From: Planctomycetota bacterium
GTDB taxonomy: Bacteria > Planctomycetota > Phycisphaerae > Phycisphaerales > UBA1924
Direction of reading: 5' to 3'
Assembly: GCA_018242645.1 (NCBI GenBank)
Contig: JAFEBN010000012.1
Location: forward strand, 1 to 35,206
Length of the DNA: 35,206 nucleotides
How positions within the stretch are numbered: position 1 is the first letter of the stretch; each line of letters begins with the position of its first letter. The position numbers and the translations under genes are program-made. The notes beneath the pieces were generated by a model. It saw nothing but the letters and a program-made list of their open reading frames with translations. It was not told where the DNA came from and made no database searches. Below are positions 1 to 7,827 of the stretch, piece by piece.

Positions 1-1
1 C

Positions 2-160
2 TTCGTCGACGATGCCGATTTCGTCGTCTTCGCTCAGGCGTACAACAACCTGCTCGACACCTTCGGCGACCTCAACTTTGACAACCTGACCGACGACGCC
101 GACTTCGTGATCTTTGCGGGTGCGTACGACGCTCTGCTGTGCACGCTGCAGCCGAACTAA
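2..160 (+). CDS. C-terminal end of a dockerin-domain protein (5' partial)
   Basis: Reading from base 2 gives the last 52 residues of a protein that begins outside the window. The visible part is a pair of dockerin-like calcium loops: the end of a first loop (DDADF) and a complete second loop, DLNFDNLTDDAD. Each is followed by a short helix of the pattern FVxFAxAY. This matches the C-terminal GC-type dockerin of secreted Phycisphaerales proteins. The same module closes the next gene downstream, so the two may be paralogues or a secreted-protein pair. The catalytic or binding part is not visible, so function is unknown. The gene ends before a strong hairpin terminator. Confidence 0.8.
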   Translation, partial: FVDDADFVVFAQAYNNLLDTFGDLNFDNLTDDADFVIFAGAYDALLCTLQPN

Positions 161-187
161 CGCGTTCGGATAGACGTAAGCCTCATC

Positions 188-221
188 CCGCCCCCGGGCC
201 TGACCGCCCGGGGGCGGCTTT
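188..221 (+). terminator. Rho-independent-like terminator after the partial dockerin gene
   Basis: A perfect 12-bp GC-rich stem (188-199 pairing with 206-217) encloses a 6-base loop and is followed by CTTT. The T-run is short, but the stem is very strong. It separates the dockerin gene ending at 160 from the next one starting at 278. Confidence 0.75.
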
Positions 222-277
222 ACAAACAGTGATCGACATTGCCGGTCCCGCGAGGGGAGGCTTTGGAGGAGTCTGTC

Positions 278-1969
278 TTGAAGTCCACGCATACCGCTCT
301 TGTGCTCGCGCTTGCCGCCGGAGCTTCGCTCGCCCAGGCGCAGTGGAACCCCGCGAACCGCCAATGGGGCAAGGACGACGCGGATGATTGCCGCGTAGCG
401 ACTTTCAACATCCAAGATCGGGTCTGCTCGACCAATGGGAAGCAGGAAGGCGCCAATTCCTGGACCGCGATCGCCGTGCAGATCGCGGCGCTGAAGCCGG
501 ATGTCCTGGTCATGGTGGAGTGCGGCGACAACAGCGGCAACGGCACCGGAGCGGCGCAGGGGTACAACACTGTCGACACGGTTCAGCGGCTCACCGACAC
601 CCTGAATCTTCTTATGCGCGGCGGCGTGGACCCATATGTCGCCGGCAATCCGACTGTGACGGCGTATGTGACCAAGTACGCCCCAGGCTACGACCTCCCC
701 TACGTCTATGTGTCCGACCAGGATGACAGCTTCAACCGAAACGTGGTTCTCAGCCGATTCCCGCTGAGCGATCTGAACGGCGATAACCGAACGGCCATCG
801 GCACGTTCACGCTCAGCGCGGACGCCGCCGTTCCGTACTACACCGCCGGAAACGCCGGCATCAGAGGTTTTCTCTTCGCGGAATACAACCTCCCCGACGA
901 TCGATACGGTGGCGATCTGGTGATGGGCGGAGGCCATCTCAAGTCCGGCTCGGCAACCCAGGACCTTGCGGACCGGCTCGCGGCGAGCCAGCGCATCGCG
1001 TATTTCATTGACGCGATCTACAACGGTTTAGGTACTTCGACCCCCGACCCGCACGTGCGGTGCAGCAACTTTCCCCGTCCCAATAAGGTGCTCACCGCCC
1101 AGACTCCGGTGATCTGGTCGGGCGATTTCAATGAGGACGAACTGACCAACGGGCGCGACGGGCCGGCTCTTTGGATGACCAGGGCAGCGGCCGCGAGCCC
1201 CGGCGGGACCGACGGCACTGATCGCGATCGCAGCGACAGCAGCTACGACGATTCACGCGATCCGTTCACCAACAACCGCAACACCCAAGGCTCGAACTCC
1301 AACAACAAGCTCGATTTCATCTGCTGGCAGGATTCAATCGCAACCCTTCGTCGGTCCTTTGTCTTCCGCCCCAGCACGATGCCATCGACCGCGACGCCGC
1401 CGGAGCTGGCTTTCTATCCAGGTCTCTGGTTCAACATCTCGTCTTGGACGGATCACCGTGCGGTGGTCGCCGATTTCATTCTGCCGGTGCCCCCGCTGCC
1501 CGCAGGGCACAACCTCGTCGCACCGGCAAACGCTGCTGCCAATCTGCCCAAGCAGCCCACGGTGTCATGGACAGCGGGTACCCGGGTGACGAACTACACC
1601 CTGGTGATTTCGCAGAATGCCGATCTTTCAGCACCGGTTTATACGACCAATGTCGCCGCGGCCGGCCCGTTCAACCTCGCCGTGCCCGCAAACACCCTCA
1701 ATTACTGCGGAACCTACTACTGGACCGTGAAGGCGAACAACCGCGCCGGCGCCGCAAATTCACCCAGCGGCATCTGGTCGTTTCAGGTCGCCGGGCAGTG
1801 CGACCTGAACGCGGACGGACTCGTGGAAGACTTGGACTTTGTGCTGTTTGCGGAGGCGTACGACGCGTTTCTGACCACGGACGGCGATTTCAACAACGAC
1901 GGTTTCACAGATGACGCTGACTTTGTGATCTTCGCCGCGGCGTACGACTCGCTCCTGGCGTGCCCCTGA
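278..1969 (+). CDS. Secreted endonuclease/exonuclease/phosphatase-family protein with C-terminal dockerin
   Basis: A 563-residue protein starting at TTG 278, chosen because GGAGGA at 265-270 lies 7 bases upstream and the start gives a clean signal peptide (about residues 1-21, ending AQAQ). Residues about 38-400 form a DNase I-like fold. Metal and catalytic residues are visible in order: N44 in FNIQ, E81 in VECGD, H220 in GGHLKS, D283/N285 in GDFNED, D346 in LDF and H393 in TDHR. Family members cleave phosphodiesters (DNA, RNA or phospholipid headgroups) with a divalent metal. The substrate here cannot be told. Residues about 413-505 look like a fibronectin III-type spacer. The last 55 or so residues hold two dockerin calcium loops, DLNADGLVEDLD and DFNNDGFTDDAD, ending in Cys-Pro. 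It is most likely an extracellular or surface-held nuclease or phosphodiesterase. Confidence 0.85.
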   Translation: MKSTHTALVLALAAGASLAQAQWNPANRQWGKDDADDCRVATFNIQDRVCSTNGKQEGANSWTAIAVQIAALKPDVLVMVECGDNSGNGTGAAQGYNTVDTVQRLTDTLNLLMRGGVDPYVAGNPTVTAYVTKYAPGYDLPYVYVSDQDDSFNRNVVLSRFPLSDLNGDNRTAIGTFTLSADAAVPYYTAGNAGIRGFLFAEYNLPDDRYGGDLVMGGGHLKSGSATQDLADRLAASQRIAYFIDAIYNGLGTSTPDPHVRCSNFPRPNKVLTAQTPVIWSGDFNEDELTNGRDGPALWMTRAAAASPGGTDGTDRDRSDSSYDDSRDPFTNNRNTQGSNSNNKLDFICWQDSIATLRRSFVFRPSTMPSTATPPELAFYPGLWFNISSWTDHRAVVADFILPVPPLPAGHNLVAPANAAANLPKQPTVSWTAGTRVTNYTLVISQNADLSAPVYTTNVAAAGPFNLAVPANTLNYCGTYYWTVKANNRAGAANSPSGIWSFQVAGQCDLNADGLVEDLDFVLFAEAYDAFLTTDGDFNNDGFTDDADFVIFAAAYDSLLACP

Positions 1970-1975
1970 TCAGGC

Positions 1976-2626
1976 TCATGCTTTCACGAACGGGTTGCCC
2001 TTGCGCTCGCGTGCGATCGTGGTTCCCGGCCCATGCCCCGGAAAGCACCGTGTCTCGCCCGGAAGCGTGTAGAGCTTCTCCCGGATGCTCTTTTCCAGTT
2101 GCTCAAAGCTGCAGCCCGGGAAGTCGGTTCGACCGATCGAGTCGGCGAACAGCGCATCGCCGTCGAATGCGACCGCGTGGTCGGCATTCCACAGCGTGAT
2201 GGAACCCGGTGAATGGCCAGGCGTGTGCAGCACTTTCCAGTTTCCGCCCGGCAGTTCGAGCTCTTCCCCGTCCCGCAGGGTCCTGGTCGCCGCGGGCGCC
2301 GTAACAGGCATGCCCCAGGCGGCGCTTCCATTGAGTTCAGGATCCGGCAGCCAGGGGGCTTCGATCTCGTGAATCCAGATGGGAAGATCGGGGAACTCCT
2401 GGCGTAACGTGCGAACACCGGCGATGTGATCGAGATGAGCGTGCGTCAGGACCAGTGCTTTGGGCTGCAGTCCCTTCGCGCGAAGCAACTCGGCCAGCCG
2501 TTCGCCCCCGAAACTCGCGTCGACCACGAAGCAGCCGGGCGATCCCCGCTCGGACACGATGTAGCAGTTGGTGCCGAAAGGCCCCAGGGTTTCGCAGTGG
2601 ATTTCCAGAGGCGAGCGCTCGGGCAT
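1976..2626 (-). CDS. MBL-fold metallo-hydrolase (glyoxalase II-like)
   Basis: A 216-residue metallo-beta-lactamase-fold hydrolase, close to the usual length of the YcbL/glyoxalase II-like group. The metal-binding motif THAHLDH is at residues 61-67. Further ligands are H138 (HTPGHSPG), D157 (DGDALF) and H198 (FPGHG). In this family the two-metal site hydrolyses thioesters such as S-lactoylglutathione, or related esters. The protein lacks the long C-terminal region of classical glyoxalase II, so the exact substrate is open. It is cytoplasmic, with no signal peptide. It converges on the upstream dockerin-nuclease gene with only 6 bases between stops, and is divergent from the cupin gene. Confidence 0.85.
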   Translation of the reverse strand: MPERSPLEIHCETLGPFGTNCYIVSERGSPGCFVVDASFGGERLAELLRAKGLQPKALVLTHAHLDHIAGVRTLRQEFPDLPIWIHEIEAPWLPDPELNGSAAWGMPVTAPAATRTLRDGEELELPGGNWKVLHTPGHSPGSITLWNADHAVAFDGDALFADSIGRTDFPGCSFEQLEKSIREKLYTLPGETRCFPGHGPGTTIARERKGNPFVKA

Positions 2627-2666
2627 GGCCGAGAATAGGATCTCGCCACCAGTCGAGGAACATCAC

Positions 2667-3044
2667 ATGTCGCAAGGCGTCATCCGCAACATCCACACCG
2701 TTCCAACCAAGCCCGTGCAGATGGCGGGCGTGAATGGCGCCGAGATGGCTGTGATGGTGGGGCGCGAGCACGGCGTACCGAACTTCTCGCTCCGCCACTT
2801 CCGGGTCACTCCCGGCGGCAACACGCCGCGGCACAGCCACGATTACGAACACGAGGTGTTCATCGTGGAAGGCGGTGGAACCGTGCTGCTCAACGGTTCA
2901 GAGCAGGCCGTGAAGCCGGGCGATGTCATCTACGTTCCCGCGAACCAGGAACACCAGTTCAAGGCCGACCCCGCAGCGGGTCTGCGGTTCCTGTGCCTGG
3001 TCCCGGTCACGCGCGACTGCGGCGAGCCGACACCCGGGAGCTGA
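2667..3044 (+). CDS. Small cupin-domain protein
   Basis: A 125-residue single-domain cupin. Start ATG 2667 was chosen because GAGGAA at 2655-2660 gives a good ribosome binding site. An earlier in-frame start would run through the start of the divergent hydrolase gene. Cupin motif 1 is seen around residues 50-72 with H56, H58 and an acidic ligand at E61 or E63. Motif 2 is at about 85-100 (PGDVIYVP, then H96). Such proteins bind a single metal and act as small dioxygenases, isomerases or sugar/auxin-like binding proteins. No motif narrows the role. It faces lspA tail to tail with 5 bases between. Confidence 0.85.
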   Translation: MSQGVIRNIHTVPTKPVQMAGVNGAEMAVMVGREHGVPNFSLRHFRVTPGGNTPRHSHDYEHEVFIVEGGGTVLLNGSEQAVKPGDVIYVPANQEHQFKADPAAGLRFLCLVPVTRDCGEPTPGS

Positions 3045-3049
3045 AACGA

Positions 3050-3718
3050 CTATCCGGAGTGTGCCTGCGGCGTGGAAGCACCTGACGCCACGGACGCGGC
3101 GCGTTCACCTCTCCACGCGTGCCAGAGCAGCATCGCGATGCCGATAAGCAGAAGCAGATCGGCGACGTTTGAGACGTAAGGCCACACCTCGCGGGTGGTC
3201 CCCCACCACGTCACCTTCGGAAGCGGGTGGATGAAATCACGCACGCAACCGAACACCAGGCGGTCGTACAGGTTGCCCAAGCCGCCCGCAAGGATGAGGC
3301 CCAGCCCGATGTGCGAAACACGGTCGCGTTCGCGAGTCGCGAGAATGAACACGCCGAGCCCAAACGCGACCGCGACAATCGTGACCGCGATGAAGAACAT
3401 CGTCTTTCCCGCGCCGATTCCGAAGACCGCGCCCGGGTTGAGGACCAGCGTGAAATTCAGGATCGACGGGATGATGACCATCGGCCGATGCGCCGGTAGC
3501 AACGCCGAAAGCGGTACCGTCGTCAGAGCCTGCTCGCGGGTGAATTCCACGGGGAAACCCGCAATGTGCTTGAAGGCCCAGGACTTGCTGGCCAGATCGA
3601 AGACCAAGCCACCGACCACAACCGTCAGCAGCAACAGCCACGCCTGAGGCGACCGCCACGCGGGCCGGCTGTTGATGGCCGGCGGGGTCGCGGTGGTGTC
3701 AGAGGTCGTTTCGGTCAT
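3050..3718 (-). CDS. lspA: Lipoprotein signal peptidase (signal peptidase II)
   Basis: A 222-residue integral membrane aspartyl protease that removes signal peptides from lipidated prolipoproteins. Four hydrophobic segments are visible (about residues 26-42, 80-100, 106-127 and 180-200). The family signature GNLYDRL lies at 148-154. The catalytic aspartates are D161 in VRDFI and D187 in SNVAD. The N terminus has an extra 20 or so polar residues compared with E. coli LspA, and the middle has a longer loop (about 52-80). It lies 10 bases downstream of the DksA-like gene and is probably cotranscribed with it. Several lipoproteins that would be its substrates are encoded in this window. Confidence 0.95.
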   Translation of the reverse strand: MTETTSDTTATPPAINSRPAWRSPQAWLLLLTVVVGGLVFDLASKSWAFKHIAGFPVEFTREQALTTVPLSALLPAHRPMVIIPSILNFTLVLNPGAVFGIGAGKTMFFIAVTIVAVAFGLGVFILATRERDRVSHIGLGLILAGGLGNLYDRLVFGCVRDFIHPLPKVTWWGTTREVWPYVSNVADLLLLIGIAMLLWHAWRGERAASVASGASTPQAHSG

Positions 3719-3728
3719 GTGCGACCAC

Positions 3729-4499
3729 TTACGGACGGGTCATGTGCTGGCGCTCCAGCATGCGAGCGGCATCAATCGAGTAGCGTGCCCAGGGCAGTTC
3801 CTCGAGCCGTTCGGCCTTGATCGGCTTGCCGGTCAGCTCGCAAATACCAAACGTGCCGTCTTCGATGCGCTTCAGCGCGTCTTCGATTTCTTTGATGAGC
3901 TTGCGATCGGCCGCGGCAAGGTCGAGCGCCAGCGACTGATCAAACGTGTCGCTGCCCTGTTCGGCGATGTGCTGAGGCAGATTGGAGAGCGAGCCCGACT
4001 GTCCCCGCAGCGCCTCCTGCTCCATATTCGAGACATCGCCCACGAGTTCCTGACGCTTGCGGATCAGGACCGACTTGTAATGCTCAAGCTGCTTCTTGTC
4101 GAACGGCGTCTTCGCCTTGATCTCGGGCATCTCGGCTTCCTGCACGCCGCCCTGATAGCCCAGCGGCACGCCCGCACCCTTCTGGGTGGGACCGGACGGA
4201 ATCAGCGGCTTGCGCGACTTGCCCGCGCCCAGCAGATTGCCCGCCAGGCTGGAGATCGACGACGGAATCGTGGGCTTGGCCTTGACCTTCTTCACAGGTT
4301 TGGGCGTCACAATCGTGATGCCCTTGCGCAGCGGCTTCTTGCCGGCCGCGGCCGCAGCAGCGGGCGGAGGAGCGGGCTTGGCCGCCTTTGCAGGCGGCGC
4401 CTTGGCCGCGGTTTTCTTGGCGGGAGCGGGCGCGGGTTTAGACGGCTTGACCGCTTTGACAGCGGGCTTGGACTTTGCTTTCGCTGGTTTCTGCGCCAC
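3729..4499 (-). CDS. DksA/TraR-family protein with Lys/Ala/Pro-rich N-terminal tail and degenerate zinc finger
   Basis: A 256-residue protein. Residues 1 to about 75 are a low-complexity tail rich in lysine, alanine and proline, resembling histone H1-like tails. Residues about 130-256 match the DksA/TraR family: a helical hairpin, then the region DGTFGIC...GKPIKAERLEELPWARYSIDAAR. Family members insert a coiled coil into the RNA polymerase secondary channel. Normally four cysteines hold zinc; here only C220 remains, and the other positions are L, S and A. Start ATG 4499 has GGAGGG five bases upstream. A promoter candidate lies at 4559-4587. The gene precedes lspA by 10 bases. The role in transcription is inferred. 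Confidence 0.85.
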   Translation of the reverse strand: MAQKPAKAKSKPAVKAVKPSKPAPAPAKKTAAKAPPAKAAKPAPPPAAAAAAGKKPLRKGITIVTPKPVKKVKAKPTIPSSISSLAGNLLGAGKSRKPLIPSGPTQKGAGVPLGYQGGVQEAEMPEIKAKTPFDKKQLEHYKSVLIRKRQELVGDVSNMEQEALRGQSGSLSNLPQHIAEQGSDTFDQSLALDLAAADRKLIKEIEDALKRIEDGTFGICELTGKPIKAERLEELPWARYSIDAARMLERQHMTRP

Positions 4500-4558
4500 G
4501 AAATCCCTCCGGGCTGTTGACGCCGATCCTCCGGCGCGGGGTTACAAACCGTGGGGCA

Positions 4559-4587
4559 AGGGTAGTGACACCCTCGGGACCGGTCAA
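4559..4587 (-). promoter_or_regulatory. Sigma70-like promoter for the dksA-like/lspA pair
   Basis: On the minus strand, TTGACC (4587-4582) and TACCCT (4564-4559) are separated by exactly 17 bases, and point toward the DksA-like start 60 bases downstream. The -35 is five of six to consensus and the -10 three of six. It overlaps the end of the accA side of the gap, and no separate accA terminator is seen. Confidence 0.45.
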
Positions 4588-4612
4588 AGGCCGAATCGGG
4601 ATGTTGAATCTT

Positions 4613-5617
4613 TCAGGCGGGAGCCTGTTCCAAGTACTGACCCATGCGGCGGAAGCGCTCGTAACGGGCGTTTACCAGTTCGTCGGGATCGACCTTTTTC
4701 AGTGTCTGGAGGGTGCGGACGATCCATTCGGCGAGGTTGTTTGCGGTGCCGCGCGGGTCTCGATGAGCGCCGCCGACCGGTTCAGGAACGACCTCGTCGA
4801 TGATGCCGAGCTCCATGTTGTCTGCCGCCGTGAGCTTGAGGCTCTTGGCGGCTGCGGTGTTGGTCTGCTCGTTGGCTTCCTTCCAGAGGATCGCGGCGCA
4901 GCCCTCCGGACTGATCACGGAGTACCAGGAATGCTGGAGCATCGCGACCCGATCGGCCACGGCGATGCCGAGCGCCCCGCCCGATCCGCCCTCGCCGATG
5001 ACGATGCTGACGATGGGCACGCGGATCCGGCTCATCTCCCGCAGGTTGACCGCAATCGCCTCCGCCTGGCCGCGCTGTTCGGCACCGAGCCCGGGATACG
5101 CCCCCGGCGTGTCGACGAGCGTGACGATCGGAAGACCGAACTTCTCCGCAAGCTGCATCTTGAGCAGCGCTTTTCGATATCCCTCCGGATGTGCACAGCC
5201 GAAGTGGCAAGCGATCTTCTCGCTCGTTTCCCGTCCTTTTTGATGCCCGATGAGCATGACCTTTACAGGACCGATGCGGCACATTCCGCAGACAATCGCC
5301 GGGTCATCGCCGAAGCGGCGGTCGCCGTGCATCTCGCCGAAATCGCGGGTCATCAGTTCGATGTAATCGCGGGTTTGCGGCCGGAGCGGGTGCCGAGCGA
5401 CACGGACTGTCTGCCAAGCGGTCAGCTTGGAATAGATATCCGTGAGCATCGACGCCCGCTGGGTTCTGAGCGACTCCGCCTGCGAGCGGAGCGAATCGAC
5501 CCCCTTGGCTTGCGCCGGATCGGGTTCTTCCACGCGGATACGGGATTCGATGTCTTCGATCTTCTGATCGAGCTCGACGAGCGGCTTCTCAAAGTCCAAC
5601 TGGTAATACGTCGCCAT
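4613..5617 (-). CDS. accA: Acetyl-CoA carboxylase carboxyltransferase subunit alpha
   Basis: A 334-residue protein, full length for AccA. With AccD it transfers the carboxyl group from carboxybiotin to acetyl-CoA, making malonyl-CoA for fatty acid synthesis. Start ATG 5617 (MATYYQLDFEKP) was chosen because it matches the usual AccA N terminus. The open frame continues upstream but would overlap proC. The N-terminal coiled helical region (about 8-60) is followed by the crotonase-like carboxyltransferase domain. Visible signatures are RHPLRPQTRDY, the GDRRFGDD stretch, VDTPGAYPG and GEGGSGGALGI, then SPEGCAAILWK. There is no accD, accB or accC nearby. It is divergent from proC with 57 bases between starts. 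Confidence 0.97.
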   Translation of the reverse strand: MATYYQLDFEKPLVELDQKIEDIESRIRVEEPDPAQAKGVDSLRSQAESLRTQRASMLTDIYSKLTAWQTVRVARHPLRPQTRDYIELMTRDFGEMHGDRRFGDDPAIVCGMCRIGPVKVMLIGHQKGRETSEKIACHFGCAHPEGYRKALLKMQLAEKFGLPIVTLVDTPGAYPGLGAEQRGQAEAIAVNLREMSRIRVPIVSIVIGEGGSGGALGIAVADRVAMLQHSWYSVISPEGCAAILWKEANEQTNTAAAKSLKLTAADNMELGIIDEVVPEPVGGAHRDPRGTANNLAEWIVRTLQTLKKVDPDELVNARYERFRRMGQYLEQAPA

Positions 5618-5674
5618 TGCCCGGAAGTTTACGGGGGATCGGCCTCTGGTGCGGGCCGCCGCTAGGCTCTGGGT

Positions 5675-6586
5675 ATGGCTCCTCCCGACCCACGCTCGCA
5701 GGCCCGTACCCACGCAAATCTTGACGAACCCGCCAAATCGCTTTCCGACTCGACCTGGTGCCTGGTCGGAGGCGGCAACATGGCGTCTGCCATCGTTCAC
5801 GGCTCGATCGATGCCGGCGTGATGGCAGCGGACCGGTTCGTGATCGTCGAGGCGGATGCAGAAAAGCGGGACGGCTGGACCCGCGAAGGCGTGGCGAACT
5901 TTGGGGGCGTGCGCGAAGGCCTTGCCCATCTCGCTTCGATCGAGCGGCACCCGGGCGATGGACACATCGTGCTGGCGGTGAAGCCGCAGATGTACGGCGC
6001 GGTGGCGCCGGGGCTTTGCGAAGAACTGAAGCGGATTCCGCGTCGCGTGTGCTCGATCATGGCGGGTGTCACCACGGCGCGAATCGAGGAGTCACTGGGA
6101 GCCGGCGCTCATGTGGTCCGCGTCATGCCAAACACGCCGGCGCAAATCCGGATGGGCACCGCGGCGTTTGCGCGAGGCGTATCGATGCCGCTGGGCGAGG
6201 AAACCCAGGTCGTCGCGCTGTTCGCGACCCTCGGGAAGGTGGTGGCCTTGCGCGAGGAGCTCTTTGACGCATTCACCGCGATTGCGGGGAGTGGCCCCGC
6301 GTATCTGTTCGCGCTCGCGGAAGCGATGGTTGCCGGAGCGATCAAGCAGGGGATCGAGCCAACGGACGCGGACGCGATCGTCCGCTCGGTGCTCGAAGGC
6401 TCGGCCTCCCTTCTGGCGCGCCACGCACATCTCGCTCCGGGGTCTCACCGAGCCGCGGTGACAAGCCGGGGAGGAACCACCGCCGCGGCCCTCCAAATCT
6501 GGGAAGAACGGGGCGTTATGCAGTCGATCGCCGAAGCCATTGATGCCGCCGCGGCCCGAGGACGCGAACTGTCCAGGCAAATCTGA
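5675..6586 (+). CDS. proC: Pyrroline-5-carboxylate reductase
   Basis: A 303-residue enzyme that reduces 1-pyrroline-5-carboxylate to proline with NAD(P)H, the last step of proline synthesis. The dinucleotide-binding glycine motif VGGGNM is at residues 31-36. The middle has VLAVKPQM and RVMPNTPAQI. The C-terminal half has the GSGPAYLFALAEAM region, and the family signature TSRGGTTAAAL lies near residue 270. The N-terminal 26 or so residues before the Rossmann fold are longer than usual. No internal start with a better binding site was seen, so the start could lie a little downstream. It converges on the ABC permease gene with 11 bases between stops. Confidence 0.95.
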   Translation: MAPPDPRSQARTHANLDEPAKSLSDSTWCLVGGGNMASAIVHGSIDAGVMAADRFVIVEADAEKRDGWTREGVANFGGVREGLAHLASIERHPGDGHIVLAVKPQMYGAVAPGLCEELKRIPRRVCSIMAGVTTARIEESLGAGAHVVRVMPNTPAQIRMGTAAFARGVSMPLGEETQVVALFATLGKVVALREELFDAFTAIAGSGPAYLFALAEAMVAGAIKQGIEPTDADAIVRSVLEGSASLLARHAHLAPGSHRAAVTSRGGTTAAALQIWEERGVMQSIAEAIDAAAARGRELSRQI

Positions 6587-6597
6587 TCGCTCCACAC

Positions 6598-7827
6598 TCA
6601 GAAATCGCGTCGAGAAAAAATCGCGCAGGCCAAACCCAGAACAACGATCTCGAACGCGATCGACGTGCCCAAGACCCACCAGAGCGGGCGGTTCTGCAAC
6701 TCGGCTTCGATCGTGCGGTCGGCCAGTTCGCGGGCTTCGCGCGGGGATTCATCTTCATCGGGCTTGGCGCCACGCTGCTGACGGCGTGCTTCTCGTCGCT
6801 CTTCGACGCGTTTTTCCTCCGCCTCGCGAAATGCCGCCATGTCGTCAAGCGAGTGGAGGTTGCGCTCGAGGATGGTCATGGTCTCGGCGGTCTTCGGAAG
6901 GACGGTTTTCACGGCATAGAGGCCCCGGTGCCACAACGTCAGGGTGTCGAAGGAGGTCCGAAGCTCCTTCACGGAACTCTCCTTCTTCTGCTGGCGCAGC
7001 TCCAGACCCGCGAGGCGGGCCTGCTCGGTCGCGAGGTCGGAGAGACGCGTCTTCATGTCGTCCGGGGTTTCCCTCTCCGGCGCGATCTGCAGCTGTTCGA
7101 CCTTGGCTTTGGCCTTGCTCACCTGATCCGCAAGTGGCGCGGCCTGCTTTTCCGCGGTAGCAAGCTGTAGTTCCGCGGAGTACTGAAAGGTGCGAACGGC
7201 CTGCTCGCCGCTGTTGAGTACAAACAAAATGAACCAGAACAGCATCGTGATGAGCAGCGAAGCGATGGTCGAACGCGTCACCAGCCCGACAAGGGCGCAC
7301 ACGCAGTAGAGGTAGCTGAAAAACAGCACGACCAGCGGGATCGCCAGGAAGACCGTCGGCGCCCAGAGCTTGCCCCGCAGACCGATGATGAGGAAGCAGG
7401 CCAGCGTGAACAGCGACACCTGGAGCGTGACGAACATCAAGCTGGTGAAATACTTGGTCAAAAACAGCCGGAGCCGCCCGATCGGCTTGGAGAGAGACAG
7501 GTCGATGCTGCCGCTGGCGACAAAGTCCGGGATGATCGAAGACGTCGACACGAGTGCCAGGATGGCGGCAATCCATGTAAGCCAGAGCTTGAGGCCGAGC
7601 TGGACAAATACCAGCTTGTAGAACGCCGCGGGAGAAACGTACTTGGTGTTGAAGATATCCGCGGAGATGGTCCACCACAGAATGGTGAAACCGCGGTCGT
7701 TGAGCCCAACGCACGCGACCGCCGCGGCAACGAGCGTCGAGAGCGCGACGGTGAACCAGAAGAGTTTCTTCGCGTTGAGTTCGCGATAGGCGTCGAGCAG
7801 CATCGCGCTGGTTTGGCGGAGGAACAT
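6598..7827 (-). CDS. ABC-2 type transporter permease with large coiled-coil insert
   Basis: A 409-residue membrane protein. Hydrophobic segments are visible at about residues 24-42, 68-95, 125-150, 155-178, 184-205 and the final 385-402, matching an ABC-2 type permease. Between the last two segments lies a charged, heptad-rich stretch of about 170 residues (210-380) rich in E, K, R, Q and A. This is predicted coiled coil and not part of the basic ABC-2 fold. Start ATG 7827 overlaps the TGA of the ATPase gene by one base, so the two are translationally coupled. Together they should form an exporter; the substrate is unknown. Confidence 0.85.
   Translation of the reverse strand: MFLRQTSAMLLDAYRELNAKKLFWFTVALSTLVAAAVACVGLNDRGFTILWWTISADIFNTKYVSPAAFYKLVFVQLGLKLWLTWIAAILALVSTSSIIPDFVASGSIDLSLSKPIGRLRLFLTKYFTSLMFVTLQVSLFTLACFLIIGLRGKLWAPTVFLAIPLVVLFFSYLYCVCALVGLVTRSTIASLLITMLFWFILFVLNSGEQAVRTFQYSAELQLATAEKQAAPLADQVSKAKAKVEQLQIAPERETPDDMKTRLSDLATEQARLAGLELRQQKKESSVKELRTSFDTLTLWHRGLYAVKTVLPKTAETMTILERNLHSLDDMAAFREAEEKRVEERREARRQQRGAKPDEDESPREARELADRTIEAELQNRPLWWVLGTSIAFEIVVLGLACAIFSRRDF

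Noticed and set aside
3672..4520. Open frame of about 280 codons opposite the DksA-like gene
   Set aside because: Its arginine/glycine-rich C-terminal repeat is the mirror of the Lys/Ala/Pro tail; no independent evidence of coding.
5618..5965. Upstream extension of accA
   Set aside because: The frame stays open, but the extension runs through the start of proC, and the family N terminus begins at 5617.
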